Part shown: piece after piece, positions 35,256 through 43,614 of the stretch
Layout: each line of letters begins with the position of its first letter
How positions within the stretch are numbered: the first letter of the stretch is position 1
Assembly (NCBI RefSeq): GCF_002214185.1
Contig: NZ_CP022161.1
Span: 1,859,767 to 1,923,766 of the forward strand
Direction: 5' to 3'
DNA: 64,000 nt
DNA from: Streptomyces capitiformicae
GTDB taxonomy: Bacteria > Actinomycetota > Actinomycetes > Streptomycetales > Streptomycetaceae
Program-made: the position numbers and the translations under genes
Notes under the pieces: model-generated
The model's input: only the letters and a program-made list of their open reading frames with translations
Database searches by the model: none
What the model was told of the DNA's origin: nothing

Positions 35256-35654
35256 CTACTCCCGTCCGAGCGGTCTGAGTTCGTACTTCGGGTTGAAGAG
35301 CACCCTACGGCCCCGGCTCATCGAGATCCGACCGGATGCGATCAGCTTGCGCCCCGGCTCTATGCCGACGATGGAGCGCCTGCCGAGCCACACCACGTCC
35401 AGAGCGGCCGAACCGTCGAACAGCTCGGCCTCCAGGGCCGGGACACCGGCCCTCGGGCGCAGCGTGACCGTGCGCAAGGTACCAGTAACCGTCACTATCT
35501 GTCGGTCGTGACAGTCACAGATGCGCGTACAACCCGCGGTGTCCGCGTCCTCGCGCAGCTCCTCGGACTCCAGGTCCGTCTGGGACGAGGAGAGCCGGTC
35601 GAGCATGCGCCGGAACCGGCCCGCCGGCTTCTCGGAACGAGGAACAGCACTCAT
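35256..35654 (-). CDS. OB-fold nucleic-acid-binding protein
   Basis: A 132-residue protein. The C-terminal ~85 residues form an OB-fold (RQIVTVTGTLRTVTLRP, ELFDGSAALDVVWLGRR, RKLIASGRISMSRGRR), as in RecG-wedge-like small actinobacterial proteins. The N-terminus is charged. The ATG at 35654 gives the expected MSAVPRSEKPAGRFRRML start. It is upstream of and tightly linked to the DUF3159 gene. Confidence 0.85.
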   Translation of the reverse strand: MSAVPRSEKPAGRFRRMLDRLSSSQTDLESEELREDADTAGCTRICDCHDRQIVTVTGTLRTVTLRPRAGVPALEAELFDGSAALDVVWLGRRSIVGIEPGRKLIASGRISMSRGRRVLFNPKYELRPLGRE

Positions 35655-35709
35655 GGCAAAAAGCCTACCGGGGCTCGCCGACAGTGCCGCACCCCCGTGC
35701 ACCGACGAC

Positions 35710-35754
35710 CGCTCACTTCTCGAACGCTCACTTCTTGAACGCTCACTTCTCGAA
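35710..35754. repeat. Three tandem 15-bp units spanning the kdpE stop
   Basis: Read on the minus strand the unit TTCGAGAAGTGAGCG occurs three times in a row (one mismatch in the middle copy). The first copy is the natural end of kdpE (Phe-Glu-Lys-stop), and the next two repeat an in-frame stop every five codons. Confidence 0.9.
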
Positions 35755-36426
35755 CCGGTACCCCATCCCCGCCTCGGTGATGAAGTGCCGCGGACGCGAC
35801 GGGTCACCCTCCAACTTGCGGCGCAGCTGGGCCATGTAGACCCGGAGGTAGTTCGTCTCGGTCCCGTACGACGGCCCCCAGACCTCCTGGAGCAGCTGCT
35901 TCTGGCCGACAAGGCGTCCGGTGTTGCGTACGAGGACCTCCAGCAGGTGCCACTCCGTGGGGGTCAGCCGTACGTCCTTGCCGCCGCGGTTCACCTTCTT
36001 CGCGGCCAGGTCCACGGTGAAGTCGTCGGTTTCCACGATCACGTCGGCCTCGTCGCCCCCGACGGGCTCGGCGCGGCGGACGGCGGCGCGCAGCCGGGCC
36101 AGCAGTTCGTCCATGCCGAAGGGCTTGGTGACGTAGTCGTCGGCGCCCGCGTCCAGGGCCTCGACCTTCTCGTCGGAGGAGTGCCGGGCCGACAGGACGA
36201 GGATCGGTATCCGTGTCCAGCCGCGCAGCCCTTTGATCACCTCGACGCCGTCCATGTCGGGCAGCCCGAGGTCGAGGACGACGACATCGGGGTGGCGGGA
36301 TGCGGCGAGCCGGAGGGCGGTGGCGCCGTCGTGGGCCGCGTCGACCTCGTACTGGCGCGCCTTCAGGTTGATCACGAGCGCGCGTACGATCTGCGGTTCG
36401 TCGTCGACCACGAGCACCCGGGTCAT
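35743..36426 (-). CDS. kdpE: Response regulator KdpE
   Basis: A 227-residue OmpR-family regulator. The receiver domain has VVDDEP, phospho-acceptor Asp in VVVLDLGLPD and TKPF. The C-terminal winged helix has LTPTEWHLLEVLVRN and ETNYLRVYMAQLRRKLE, the KdpE-type DNA-binding domain. Its ATG overlaps the kdpD stop (ATGA). Normally it activates the kdpFABC high-affinity K+ pump, which is absent from this window. The 3' end carries the tandem stop-codon repeat. Confidence 0.92.
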   Translation of the reverse strand: MTRVLVVDDEPQIVRALVINLKARQYEVDAAHDGATALRLAASRHPDVVVLDLGLPDMDGVEVIKGLRGWTRIPILVLSARHSSDEKVEALDAGADDYVTKPFGMDELLARLRAAVRRAEPVGGDEADVIVETDDFTVDLAAKKVNRGGKDVRLTPTEWHLLEVLVRNTGRLVGQKQLLQEVWGPSYGTETNYLRVYMAQLRRKLEGDPSRPRHFITEAGMGYRFEK

Positions 36427-39122
36427 GTGGTTCGCCTCTCTGCCCATGCGGCCGCGCCTTCCGACGCGCCCGCGTCCGTCGCGGCGGCCGATTCCGCGGC
36501 TACGGCCGACTCCACTGCGGTGAATGACTTCCCTGCCCCGGCTGTTCCCACCACGGCACGCGATCCCGACCCGACCATCCCGGAGCAGCCGTCCGAGCCG
36601 CTCTCCGCACTGGTCCTCGCGGCCCGCACCGTGAGGACCATGGTGAGGCCTCCGCCGGGGGTGTCCTCGGCGTCGAGCGTGCCGCCCATGGCCTCGGCGA
36701 AGCCCCGGGCCACCGCGAGGCCCAGGCCTACGCCGGCCCCGCGCGGGGCGTCGCCGTAGCGCTGGAAGGGCTCGAAGATGTGTTCCTTGGCCTGGTCGGG
36801 GACGCCGGGGCCGCGGTCGGTGACGCGGACCTCGACGCGGTCGCCGACCGCGCTGGCGGATACGAAGACGGATGGGCCTGCCGAGCCGGGCGGGCTGTAC
36901 TTGACGGCGTTCTCCACGACGTTGGCCACCGAGCGCTCCAGCAGCCCGGGGTCGACGGCGACCATGGGCAGGCTCTCGGGGATCTCCAGCACCACGCCGT
37001 CCTCGGGTACGCCGCCGAGAGCCATCGGCACCACCTCGTCGAGGTCGATCTCGCGGATCAGCGTGGTGACGGTGCCGGTCTGGAGGCGGGACATGTCGAG
37101 GAGGTTGCCCACGAGGTGGTCGAGCCGGTCGGCGCCCTCCTCGATGCCTTGAAGCAGCTCGGCCTGGTCCTCCTCCGACCAGGCGACGTCGTCGGAGCGC
37201 AGGGACGACACGGCGGCCTTGATCCCGGCCAGCGGGGTGCGCAGATCGTGGCTGACGGCGGCGAGCAGCGCGGTGCGGATGCGGTTGCCCCCGGCCAGCT
37301 CCTTGGCCTGGCCGGCCTCGTGCTGCAGGCGCTGGCGGTCCAGTACGACGGCAGCCTGAGCGGCGAACGCGGCCAGCACCCGGCGATCCTCGGCGGGCAG
37401 CACGCGCCCGGTCATGGCGAGCGCCATGTGATCGCCGACCGGCATGTCCACGTCCGCGTCCTCCGGGCGGTCCACCACCTGCCGGGGGCCCACGCTGCCC
37501 GCGCACGTCCATGGGTCCACGTCGCTCTCGCGCTCCAGCAGGGCCACCGACTCCATGCCGAAGGTCTCCCGGACCCGTTCGAGGAGCGCCTCCAGACTCG
37601 TCTCGCCCCGCAGCACGCTGCCCGCGAGGAAGGACAGGATCTCCGACTCGGCGCGCAGCCGGGCCGCCTGCTGCGTACGGCGGGCCGCGAGGTCCACCAC
37701 GGAGGCCACCGCCACCGCGACCCCTATGAAGACCGCGATGGCGACGATGTTCTTCGGGTCGGCGATCGTCAGGGTGTGGACGGGCGGGGTGAAGAACCAG
37801 TTGAGCAGCAGTGAGCCCAGCAGCGCGGCGGCGAGCGCGGGCAGCAGACCGCCCAACAGGGCCGCGGCCACCGTCACCGACAGGAACAGCAGCATGTCGT
37901 TGGCGAGGCCGAGGTCGGCCGCGACGTTGGTCAGCAGCAACGCCAACAGCAGCGGCCCGGCCACCCCGACGAGCCAGCCCCAGATCATCCGGGCCCGGCC
38001 GAGCCGCGCGCCGCGGGTGACCGGCAGCCCGCGTCCCTTGCCGACCTCGTCGTGCGTGATCAGGTGGACGTCCAGATCGGGGCCGGAGTCCCGCGCCACG
38101 GTGGCCCCGACGCCCGGTCCGAACACGTACTGCCAGCTCTTGCGCCGCGAGACGCCCAGCACTATCTGCGTGGCGTTGACGCCGCGGGCGAAGGCCAGCA
38201 GCGCGGCCGGGATGTCGTCGCCGACGACGTGGTGGAAGGTGCCGCCGAGGTCCTCGACGAGGGTGCGCTGGACGACGAGCTCCTTGGGCGAGGCGGAGGT
38301 CAGGCCGTCGCTGCCGGCGATGTAGACGGCCATGACCTCGCCGCCCGCGCCCTTCTCGGCCAGCCGGGCGGCCCGTCGGATCAGGGTCCGCCCCTCGACC
38401 CCGCCGGTCAGCCCCACCACGATGCGCTCGCGCGAGCCCCAGATCCTCAACACCTGGTGCTCGCTGCGGTACTCGTTCAGATACTCGTCGACCCGGTCGG
38501 CCACCCACAGCAGCGCCAGCTCCCGCAGCGCGGTCAGGTTCCCGGGCCGGAAGTAGTTCGACAGCGCGGCGTCGACCTTGTCCGGCTTGTAGATGTTGCC
38601 GTGCGCCATCCGCCGCCGCAGCGCCTGCGGCGACATGTCGACCAGCTCTATCTGGTCGGCCCGGCGCACCACCTCGTCGGGCACGGTCTCGCGCTGCCGT
38701 ACGCCGGTGATCGACTCGACGACGTCCCCCAGCGACTCCAGATGCTGGATGTTGACGGTGGACACGACATCGGTCCCGGCCACGAGCAGCTCTTCGACGT
38801 CCTGCCAGCGCTTGTCGTTGCGGGATCCTGGGACGTTGGTGTGCGCCAGCTCGTCCACGAGAGCCACCTTCGGCCGCCGGTCCAGCACGGCGTCCACATC
38901 CATCTCGGTGAACACCGCGTCCCGGTACTCCAGCTCCCGGCGCGGGATCTGCTCCAGGCCGTGCAGCATCACCTCGGTGCGGGGCCGGCCATGGTGTTCG
39001 ACGAGGGCCACGACGCAGTCGGTGCCCCGCTCGACCCTGCGGTGCGCCTCGGAGAGCATCGCGTACGTCTTGCCGACGCCCGGTGCCGCACCGAGGTATA
39101 TCCGAAGCTTCCCGCGTCCCAT
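36423..39122 (-). CDS. kdpD: Potassium-sensing histidine kinase KdpD
   Basis: An 899-residue full-length KdpD. The N-terminal KdpD domain has Walker A GAAPGVGKTY (residues 11-20) and the Walker B-like LVDELAHTNVPGSRN. It continues with a universal-stress-protein domain (about 240-370), four transmembrane helices (about 385-490), a GAF-like region, HisKA with VSHDLRTPLAG (near 624) and HATPase (TDRGPGVP, GVGLGLAVARG). The last ~60 residues are a low-complexity Ala/Ser/Glu tail not typical of the family. It is coupled to kdpE and about 240 bp from the DUF3710 gene end. Confidence 0.94.
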   Translation of the reverse strand: MGRGKLRIYLGAAPGVGKTYAMLSEAHRRVERGTDCVVALVEHHGRPRTEVMLHGLEQIPRRELEYRDAVFTEMDVDAVLDRRPKVALVDELAHTNVPGSRNDKRWQDVEELLVAGTDVVSTVNIQHLESLGDVVESITGVRQRETVPDEVVRRADQIELVDMSPQALRRRMAHGNIYKPDKVDAALSNYFRPGNLTALRELALLWVADRVDEYLNEYRSEHQVLRIWGSRERIVVGLTGGVEGRTLIRRAARLAEKGAGGEVMAVYIAGSDGLTSASPKELVVQRTLVEDLGGTFHHVVGDDIPAALLAFARGVNATQIVLGVSRRKSWQYVFGPGVGATVARDSGPDLDVHLITHDEVGKGRGLPVTRGARLGRARMIWGWLVGVAGPLLLALLLTNVAADLGLANDMLLFLSVTVAAALLGGLLPALAAALLGSLLLNWFFTPPVHTLTIADPKNIVAIAVFIGVAVAVASVVDLAARRTQQAARLRAESEILSFLAGSVLRGETSLEALLERVRETFGMESVALLERESDVDPWTCAGSVGPRQVVDRPEDADVDMPVGDHMALAMTGRVLPAEDRRVLAAFAAQAAVVLDRQRLQHEAGQAKELAGGNRIRTALLAAVSHDLRTPLAGIKAAVSSLRSDDVAWSEEDQAELLQGIEEGADRLDHLVGNLLDMSRLQTGTVTTLIREIDLDEVVPMALGGVPEDGVVLEIPESLPMVAVDPGLLERSVANVVENAVKYSPPGSAGPSVFVSASAVGDRVEVRVTDRGPGVPDQAKEHIFEPFQRYGDAPRGAGVGLGLAVARGFAEAMGGTLDAEDTPGGGLTMVLTVRAARTSAESGSDGCSGMVGSGSRAVVGTAGAGKSFTAVESAVAAESAAATDAGASEGAAAWAERRTT

Positions 39123-39288
39123 GGCCCCATGTCTTCTCGTGACCGCTGCCTAAGCAGCGTCGACCTTACGGCCAATAATCACGGCAAAGGGGACGGGGAG
39201 CGGGCCGGAAGCCGTCTTTGACGGAACCCTGATGCCCGTGATGCCCGGCCCGGCGCCCGCTGCCGCCCATCGGACCGCGAGCACGACA

Positions 39289-39318
39289 ATGGGCCGCACC
39301 CTCAGGGGTACGGCCCAT
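39289..39318 (-). terminator. Terminator after the dut-DUF3710 operon
   Basis: ATGGGCCG / CGGCCCAT stem with an inner CCCTCAGGGG loop, followed on the minus strand by TTGT. Confidence 0.65.
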
Positions 39319-39366
39319 CAGTTGCGTACGAACGGCTACCGGCAGTTGCGTACGAACGGCTACCGG
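39319..39366. repeat. Two tandem 24-bp units spanning the DUF3710 stop
   Basis: An exact 24-bp direct duplication (39319-39342 and 39343-39366). On the minus strand each unit begins with CGGTAG, the final Arg codon and TAG stop of the DUF3710 gene. Because 24 is a multiple of 3, the second TAG is in frame. Confidence 0.9.
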
Positions 39367-40139
39367 ACCTCGGTGATCTCCGGCCCCCGCTGCAGCTGTC
39401 CCATCCCGCCGGAGAAGCGGGAACCGCTCTGCTCCTCCTGCTGGACGCCCTCGGGGACCATCTGGGCGTCGTTCGGCAGCTTCAGGACGATGGGGTCGCG
39501 CGGAGCCATGGGACCGTCGCCGCGGACGACGACCGTGTCCCGGAAGATCTGCTCCAGCAACCCGGCCGTCTGCGGCTCGACCGCGCCCCGGCCGGAGATC
39601 ACACCGCGCAGGAACCAGCGCGGCCCGTCCACGCCGACGAACCGGACGACCTGGAAGCCACCCGTGCCGTCCGGCAGCTGCACCGGCACCTGGGCACGGA
39701 GCTCCCAGCCCAGCGGGCCCTCGACCTCGTCGATGACACCGCCCTGCTGGGTGATGCCGCTGGCGATCTCCTCGCGCACTTCGCCCCAGATGCCCTCACG
39801 CTTGGGCGCGGCGAATGCCTGCAGCTGGACCGCGCTGTCGCGCAGTACGACGGTCGCCGCGACGATCGCGTCGCCCGCGACCTCGACCCGCAGCTCCATG
39901 CCGTCGACCCCGGGCACGAAGATGCCGCCCAGGTCCACGCGGCCCTCGCCGGGCTCGCGCACCTCGGAGCTGTCCCACGGCCCGTCGGGCCGCGGCTCGG
40001 GCTCGAGCCGCACGCGCTCGCGCTCGACCTCGTCCGCCTCAGTGTCGACTTCTCCGGCTACGCCGTCGACCTGCTCGGCCTCGCTCGCCGCGTCCGCCGC
40101 GTCCTCAGCGGAACCCTTCTTCTTGCGACGTCCGAACAC
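39360..40139 (-). CDS. DUF3710 protein
   Basis: A 259-residue actinobacterial protein of unknown function. A lysine-rich N-terminus (VFGRRKKKG) is followed by an acidic linker and then the DUF3710 domain (about 65-250). The GTG at 40139 is chosen because it matches the family's FGRRKK start and lies right after the dut stop at 40141. A longer in-frame reading to 40349 lies antisense-free inside dut and is rejected. It is downstream of dut in one operon, an order conserved in mycobacteria. Confidence 0.9.
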   Translation of the reverse strand: MFGRRKKKGSAEDAADAASEAEQVDGVAGEVDTEADEVERERVRLEPEPRPDGPWDSSEVREPGEGRVDLGGIFVPGVDGMELRVEVAGDAIVAATVVLRDSAVQLQAFAAPKREGIWGEVREEIASGITQQGGVIDEVEGPLGWELRAQVPVQLPDGTGGFQVVRFVGVDGPRWFLRGVISGRGAVEPQTAGLLEQIFRDTVVVRGDGPMAPRDPIVLKLPNDAQMVPEGVQQEEQSGSRFSGGMGQLQRGPEITEVR

Positions 40140-40140
40140 G

Positions 40141-40677
40141 TCACTGTCCTTCCCGGTCGGATACGACCGAAGCGTATCGATTCCCACCCGTTTTGCCGCC
40201 CACGGCGGCATGACCGCCGGTGGACCCGAAGCCCCCCTCGGCCCGCGCCGAGTCGGGAAGCTCCGCCACCTCCTGGAAGCGAACCTTCTCGACCTGCTGA
40301 ACGACCAGTTGGGCAATCCGGTCGAAGCGCTCGAACCGCACGGGTTCATGCGGGTCGAGGTTCACCACGATCACCTTGATCTCCCCACGGTACCCGGCAT
40401 CAACCGTCCCTGGGGCATTCACCAGGGCGACACCGCAGCGGGCGGCGAGACCGGAACGAGGGTGCACGAAGGCCGCGTACCCCTCCGGGAGCGCGATGGA
40501 CACCCCCGTGGGCAGAACGGCCCGCTCGCCCGGCTTCAGTTCACGGCTCTCGGTGGTGCGCAGATCGGCGCCCGCGTCACCGGGATGCGCGTAACCCGGC
40601 AGCGGAACATCCGGGTCGATGCGCCTGATCAGCACATCGACAGGCCTACGACCACTGCTGCTACTGCTGCTGCTCAC
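40141..40677 (-). CDS. dut: dUTP diphosphatase
   Basis: A 178-residue trimeric dUTPase that hydrolyses dUTP to dUMP and pyrophosphate. All five motifs are present: GDAGADLR, HPRSGLA, VNAPGTVDAGYRG with the catalytic Asp, RFDRIAQLVV, and the C-terminal GGFGSTGG arm. A serine run opens the N-terminus. The GTG at 40677 overlaps the thioesterase stop (GTGA). The C-terminal tail is about 25 residues longer than in many dUTPases. Confidence 0.96.
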   Translation of the reverse strand: MSSSSSSSGRRPVDVLIRRIDPDVPLPGYAHPGDAGADLRTTESRELKPGERAVLPTGVSIALPEGYAAFVHPRSGLAARCGVALVNAPGTVDAGYRGEIKVIVVNLDPHEPVRFERFDRIAQLVVQQVEKVRFQEVAELPDSARAEGGFGSTGGHAAVGGKTGGNRYASVVSDREGQ

Positions 40678-41258
40678 GGGTTCACCTCGAAGGCACGAGC
40701 CCGCCGGAACTGGTCCGGGTCGTCCATGGCCGCCTGGATCTCCTCCTGGCGGCCGTGGTCGATGAAGTGGTCAACTTTGACTTCGATGAAGAGCGCGTCG
40801 GCGCGGACGGCGAGCGGCCCGTCGGGGCCGCCGATGCGTCCGGTGGCGGTCGCGTAGATCTTCCGCCCGGCCACCGCAGTCACCTCGGCCTGGAGATGCA
40901 GCACGGCGTCGACGGGCACGGGCCGCACGAAGTCGGTCTCCAGCCGTCCGGTCACCGCGATGGTGCGCAGCAGCCAGTTGAGCGAGCCGAGGGCCTCGTC
41001 GAGGGCGCTGGCCAGTATCCCGCCGTGCGCCAGACCGGGCGCCCCCTGGTGCGCGATTTTCACCGTGAACTCGGCGGTGAGGGACACCCCCTCACCGGCC
41101 CGGGCCTCCAGATGCAGCCCGTGGGGTTGCTCGCCACCGCAGCCGAAACACTGCCCGTAGTGCGCGCCGAGCAACTCACCGGGGGCGGGTGCCTCGGGGT
41201 GCCGTACGGGCGCCGTGGCATCCGCCGGGGGTTGCAGGGCCGCGGAAGTACCTCTCAC
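40674..41258 (-). CDS. PaaI-type hotdog thioesterase
   Basis: A 194-residue protein with a 4HBT/hotdog fold (HGGILASALDEALGSLN as the active-site helix start). A short CFGCGGEQPHGLHL motif before the fold, with two cysteines, is common to this actinobacterial clade. The GTG at 41258 has AAGG about 10 nt upstream. First gene of the thioesterase-dut-DUF3710 operon. The acyl-CoA substrate is unknown. Confidence 0.88.
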   Translation of the reverse strand: MRGTSAALQPPADATAPVRHPEAPAPGELLGAHYGQCFGCGGEQPHGLHLEARAGEGVSLTAEFTVKIAHQGAPGLAHGGILASALDEALGSLNWLLRTIAVTGRLETDFVRPVPVDAVLHLQAEVTAVAGRKIYATATGRIGGPDGPLAVRADALFIEVKVDHFIDHGRQEEIQAAMDDPDQFRRARAFEVNP

Positions 41259-41371
41259 AGCCGCAGACCTTACCCGTCCGTCAGCGTCCGGCCATCGTCC
41301 CTCCGGACAGGGTTTCCCCTCGGGCGCCCCTACTTTCGGGGGCGGACGGTCCGCGTGCCAAGCTTGACGCC

Positions 41372-41833
41372 ATGCAGCTCTCCGCCTCGGCGTACGAAGA
41401 ACGCCTCACCGCTCCCCGCACCTGGTGGCTCGTCTGCTTTCTGACCGGGGTCTCCATGGCCCTGATCCTGCTGCCCTTCGGCACGCTCCCGCTGCTGGGC
41501 GGCCTGGTCGGCGGCACCGCGGCCGCGGCGGTCGTGACCAGCTCCTACGGTGCCATCCGCATCCGCGTGGTCGGCGACGCCCTGATCGCCGGCGAGGCGA
41601 AGATCCCGGTGAGCGCCCTGGGCACCCCGGAAATCCTGAACCCCGAGGAAGCGCGGGCCTGGCGCACCCACAAGGCCAACCCCCACGCCTTCATGCTCCT
41701 CCGCGCCTACATCCCCACCGCGCTGCGCATCCCCGTCACCGACCCGTCCGACCCCACGCCCTACGTGTACCTGTCGACCAGGGAACCGGAGCGCTTGGCG
41801 GCGGCCCTGGAGTCGGCCAAAACGAAGGCGTAG
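41372..41833 (+). CDS. DUF3093 membrane protein
   Basis: A 153-residue protein with two hydrophobic segments between about residues 18 and 62 (WWLVCFLTGVSMALILLPF, then a Gly/Ala-rich span), followed by a soluble C-terminal domain. It is the usual neighbour of dut in actinobacteria (same order in mycobacteria). The ATG has no clear ribosome-binding site and only 113 bp separates it from the divergent thioesterase start. It may be leaderless. Confidence 0.88.
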   Translation: MQLSASAYEERLTAPRTWWLVCFLTGVSMALILLPFGTLPLLGGLVGGTAAAAVVTSSYGAIRIRVVGDALIAGEAKIPVSALGTPEILNPEEARAWRTHKANPHAFMLLRAYIPTALRIPVTDPSDPTPYVYLSTREPERLAAALESAKTKA

Positions 41834-41950
41834 CGCCACTCGTCACCCGGCCCGCGGCTTGGTTTTCTCGCCCGACTCTTACCGGCGATCAGCCGATTTC
41901 CTTTTCCGCCGCAATTGACCGATAAAACGGGGGAGCCCGGCATCTTCCGG

Positions 41951-42901
41951 TCAGCCTTCGCCGAGCTCCTTCGGCAGCTCTCCCACCCGCAGCGGGTCCA
42001 CCGGTTTCTCCAACGGCGGCAACTCAGGCAGCGCCTCCCACGGCACCTGAGTCCGCCGCAGGTCCTTCCGAATCCGCTCGGCGAGGTGCTTGGTGTCACG
42101 GCGGTTCATGACCGCCCCGACCGCGGCTCCGATCAGGAACGGCATCAGGTTCGGCAGATTCCGCGCCATCCGCTTCATGATCGACTGCCGCAGCTGCCGC
42201 TTCATCTGCCCGCCGAGCGCCGCGTTGATCGTGGTCGGCTTGGTCACATCGATCCCGCGCTCACCGGACCACGAGTCCAGATAGGCGGTACTGCGCTGCC
42301 ATAGATTCCCGGGCGGCCGCGTCCCGTACACCTCGTGCAGCTCGGCGATGAGCTTCAGCTCGATCGCGGCGACCCCGGTGATCTCGGCGGCCAGCTCCGC
42401 GGGCATGGCGGGCGGCGTAGGCAGCATCGCGGCGGCCCCGACGCCCGCGCCCACCGTGGAGGTCGCGTTCGCGGCCCCCGCGACGAGCTTGTCGGCGATC
42501 TGCTCGGGCCCAAGGCCCGGGAACTGGGCACGCAAGGTCGCAAGGTCCCGTACGGGGATCCTCGGGGCCATCTCGATGATCCGGTCGGTGAGGTAGGAGA
42601 GCCCCGCCCGCGCCCGGTCACCGCTCTTGCGGGCCCCGGTCTTCAGGCCCTCCTTGATGCCGTCCCGGACGACGGCCGTGCGCCGTCGGGCGACCGGCGC
42701 CGGAGTCTCCATCGGTACGAGCAGGCGTTCCCGCTCGTCCGTGGCGCCCCCCGACGCCGTGCCAGACGCACGTTCGAGCGAGGCCGCTCCCTGGTCGGAG
42801 GAGCCCCGCTCGTCGTCACGCACGCCGTCGGAGCCGTCATACGGCTCCTGGTCCGCCCCCTTGCGGAAGCGGCGCTTCCAAGGAGGGGTCGAGCCTGTCA
42901 C
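41951..42901 (-). CDS. Hypothetical protein, EcsC-like in pattern
   Basis: 316 residues. The first ~75 are charged and probably disordered. Then comes a helical region with a glycine/alanine-rich amphipathic stretch (GAANATSTVGAGVGAAAML) and a basic segment before a possible membrane-contact helix (MPFLIGAAVGAVMN). The pattern resembles EcsC-like proteins, but this is weak. GTG start at 42901, 13 nt downstream of the DUF4193 stop, so probably in one operon. Function unknown. Confidence 0.75.
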   Translation of the reverse strand: MTGSTPPWKRRFRKGADQEPYDGSDGVRDDERGSSDQGAASLERASGTASGGATDERERLLVPMETPAPVARRRTAVVRDGIKEGLKTGARKSGDRARAGLSYLTDRIIEMAPRIPVRDLATLRAQFPGLGPEQIADKLVAGAANATSTVGAGVGAAAMLPTPPAMPAELAAEITGVAAIELKLIAELHEVYGTRPPGNLWQRSTAYLDSWSGERGIDVTKPTTINAALGGQMKRQLRQSIMKRMARNLPNLMPFLIGAAVGAVMNRRDTKHLAERIRKDLRRTQVPWEALPELPPLEKPVDPLRVGELPKELGEG

Positions 42902-42914
42902 GGCCGACCCTGCC

Positions 42915-43211
42915 TCAGTCGCAGTCGCGGCAGATCGGCTGACCGTTCTTCTCGCGGGCCAGCTGACTGCGGTGGTGCACGAGGAAGCAACTCATGCATG
43001 TGAACTCGTCCTGCTGCTTGGGCAGCACACGGACGGCCAGCTCCTCGTTCGAGAGGTCCGCGCCGGGCAGTTCCAAGCCCTCGGCGGCCTCGAACTCGTC
43101 GACGTCCACCGAGGAGGTCGACTTGTCGTTCCGGCGAGCCTTGAGTTCTTCCAGGCTGTCCGAGTCGACGTCGTCGTCGGTCTTGCGTGGGGTGTCGTAA
43201 TCCGTTGCCAT
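42915..43211 (-). CDS. DUF4193 zinc-ribbon-like protein
   Basis: A 98-residue actinobacterial protein. The acidic N-terminal half ends in a four-cysteine motif CMSC ... CRDC that should bind zinc. The downstream hypothetical gene is close. Its mycobacterial equivalent sits in the same dut neighbourhood. Role unknown, possibly DNA or polymerase binding. Confidence 0.9.
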   Translation of the reverse strand: MATDYDTPRKTDDDVDSDSLEELKARRNDKSTSSVDVDEFEAAEGLELPGADLSNEELAVRVLPKQQDEFTCMSCFLVHHRSQLAREKNGQPICRDCD

Positions 43212-43614
43212 GTCGCTCTCCCCCTCTGGGTGTCTGCGGTGTCTCCAGCGCACGTAACGCGTGAGAGGCCGGACTTGTGCCCGACCTGAGGCGGAGATTT
43301 TGCCTCACATCAAGGTCTGTTACTCAATCGACACCCAACCGGACCCCTCAAGAGTGATCGGCTTGGATGGCGAACGGGACCGTACACGGTCCTGAGGCTG
43401 CATATCAAAGGCGCCTCAGCATGTACTTCCCGTGATCTCAACCCCCGAAAACCCGCATTTTCCCGGCTTTCCGACAGGGACATGATCACGCTCAGTAGAT
43501 GGCTGGAAAATCGCCTATGTGATCGATCACACATTGATCGCGCGCGACCGTTTCGTTCAGGCCTCCGGAAAATTCCGCGCAAAGCGAACACGACCGGGAC
43601 CGGAAGCCATTTTC
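43212..43614. other. Non-coding region between DUF4193 and cutS
   Basis: About 400 bp with no gene, locally A+T-richer. It contains the DUF4193 promoter region, a 14-bp perfect palindrome (43520-43533) and the trailer of cutS. No clear terminator stem was found for cutS. Confidence 0.6.
43520..43533. promoter_or_regulatory. Perfect palindrome TGTGATCGATCACA
   Basis: A 14-bp perfect palindrome, flanked by a further ATTGATCG half. It resembles the binding site of a dimeric CRP/FNR-type factor but with a 4-bp rather than 6-bp spacer. It lies about 310 bp upstream of the DUF4193 start and about 80 bp past cutS. Confidence 0.4.

Noticed and set aside
35743..39122. kdpFABC operon next to kdpED
   Set aside because: No P-type ATPase or KdpA-like sequences occur in the window.
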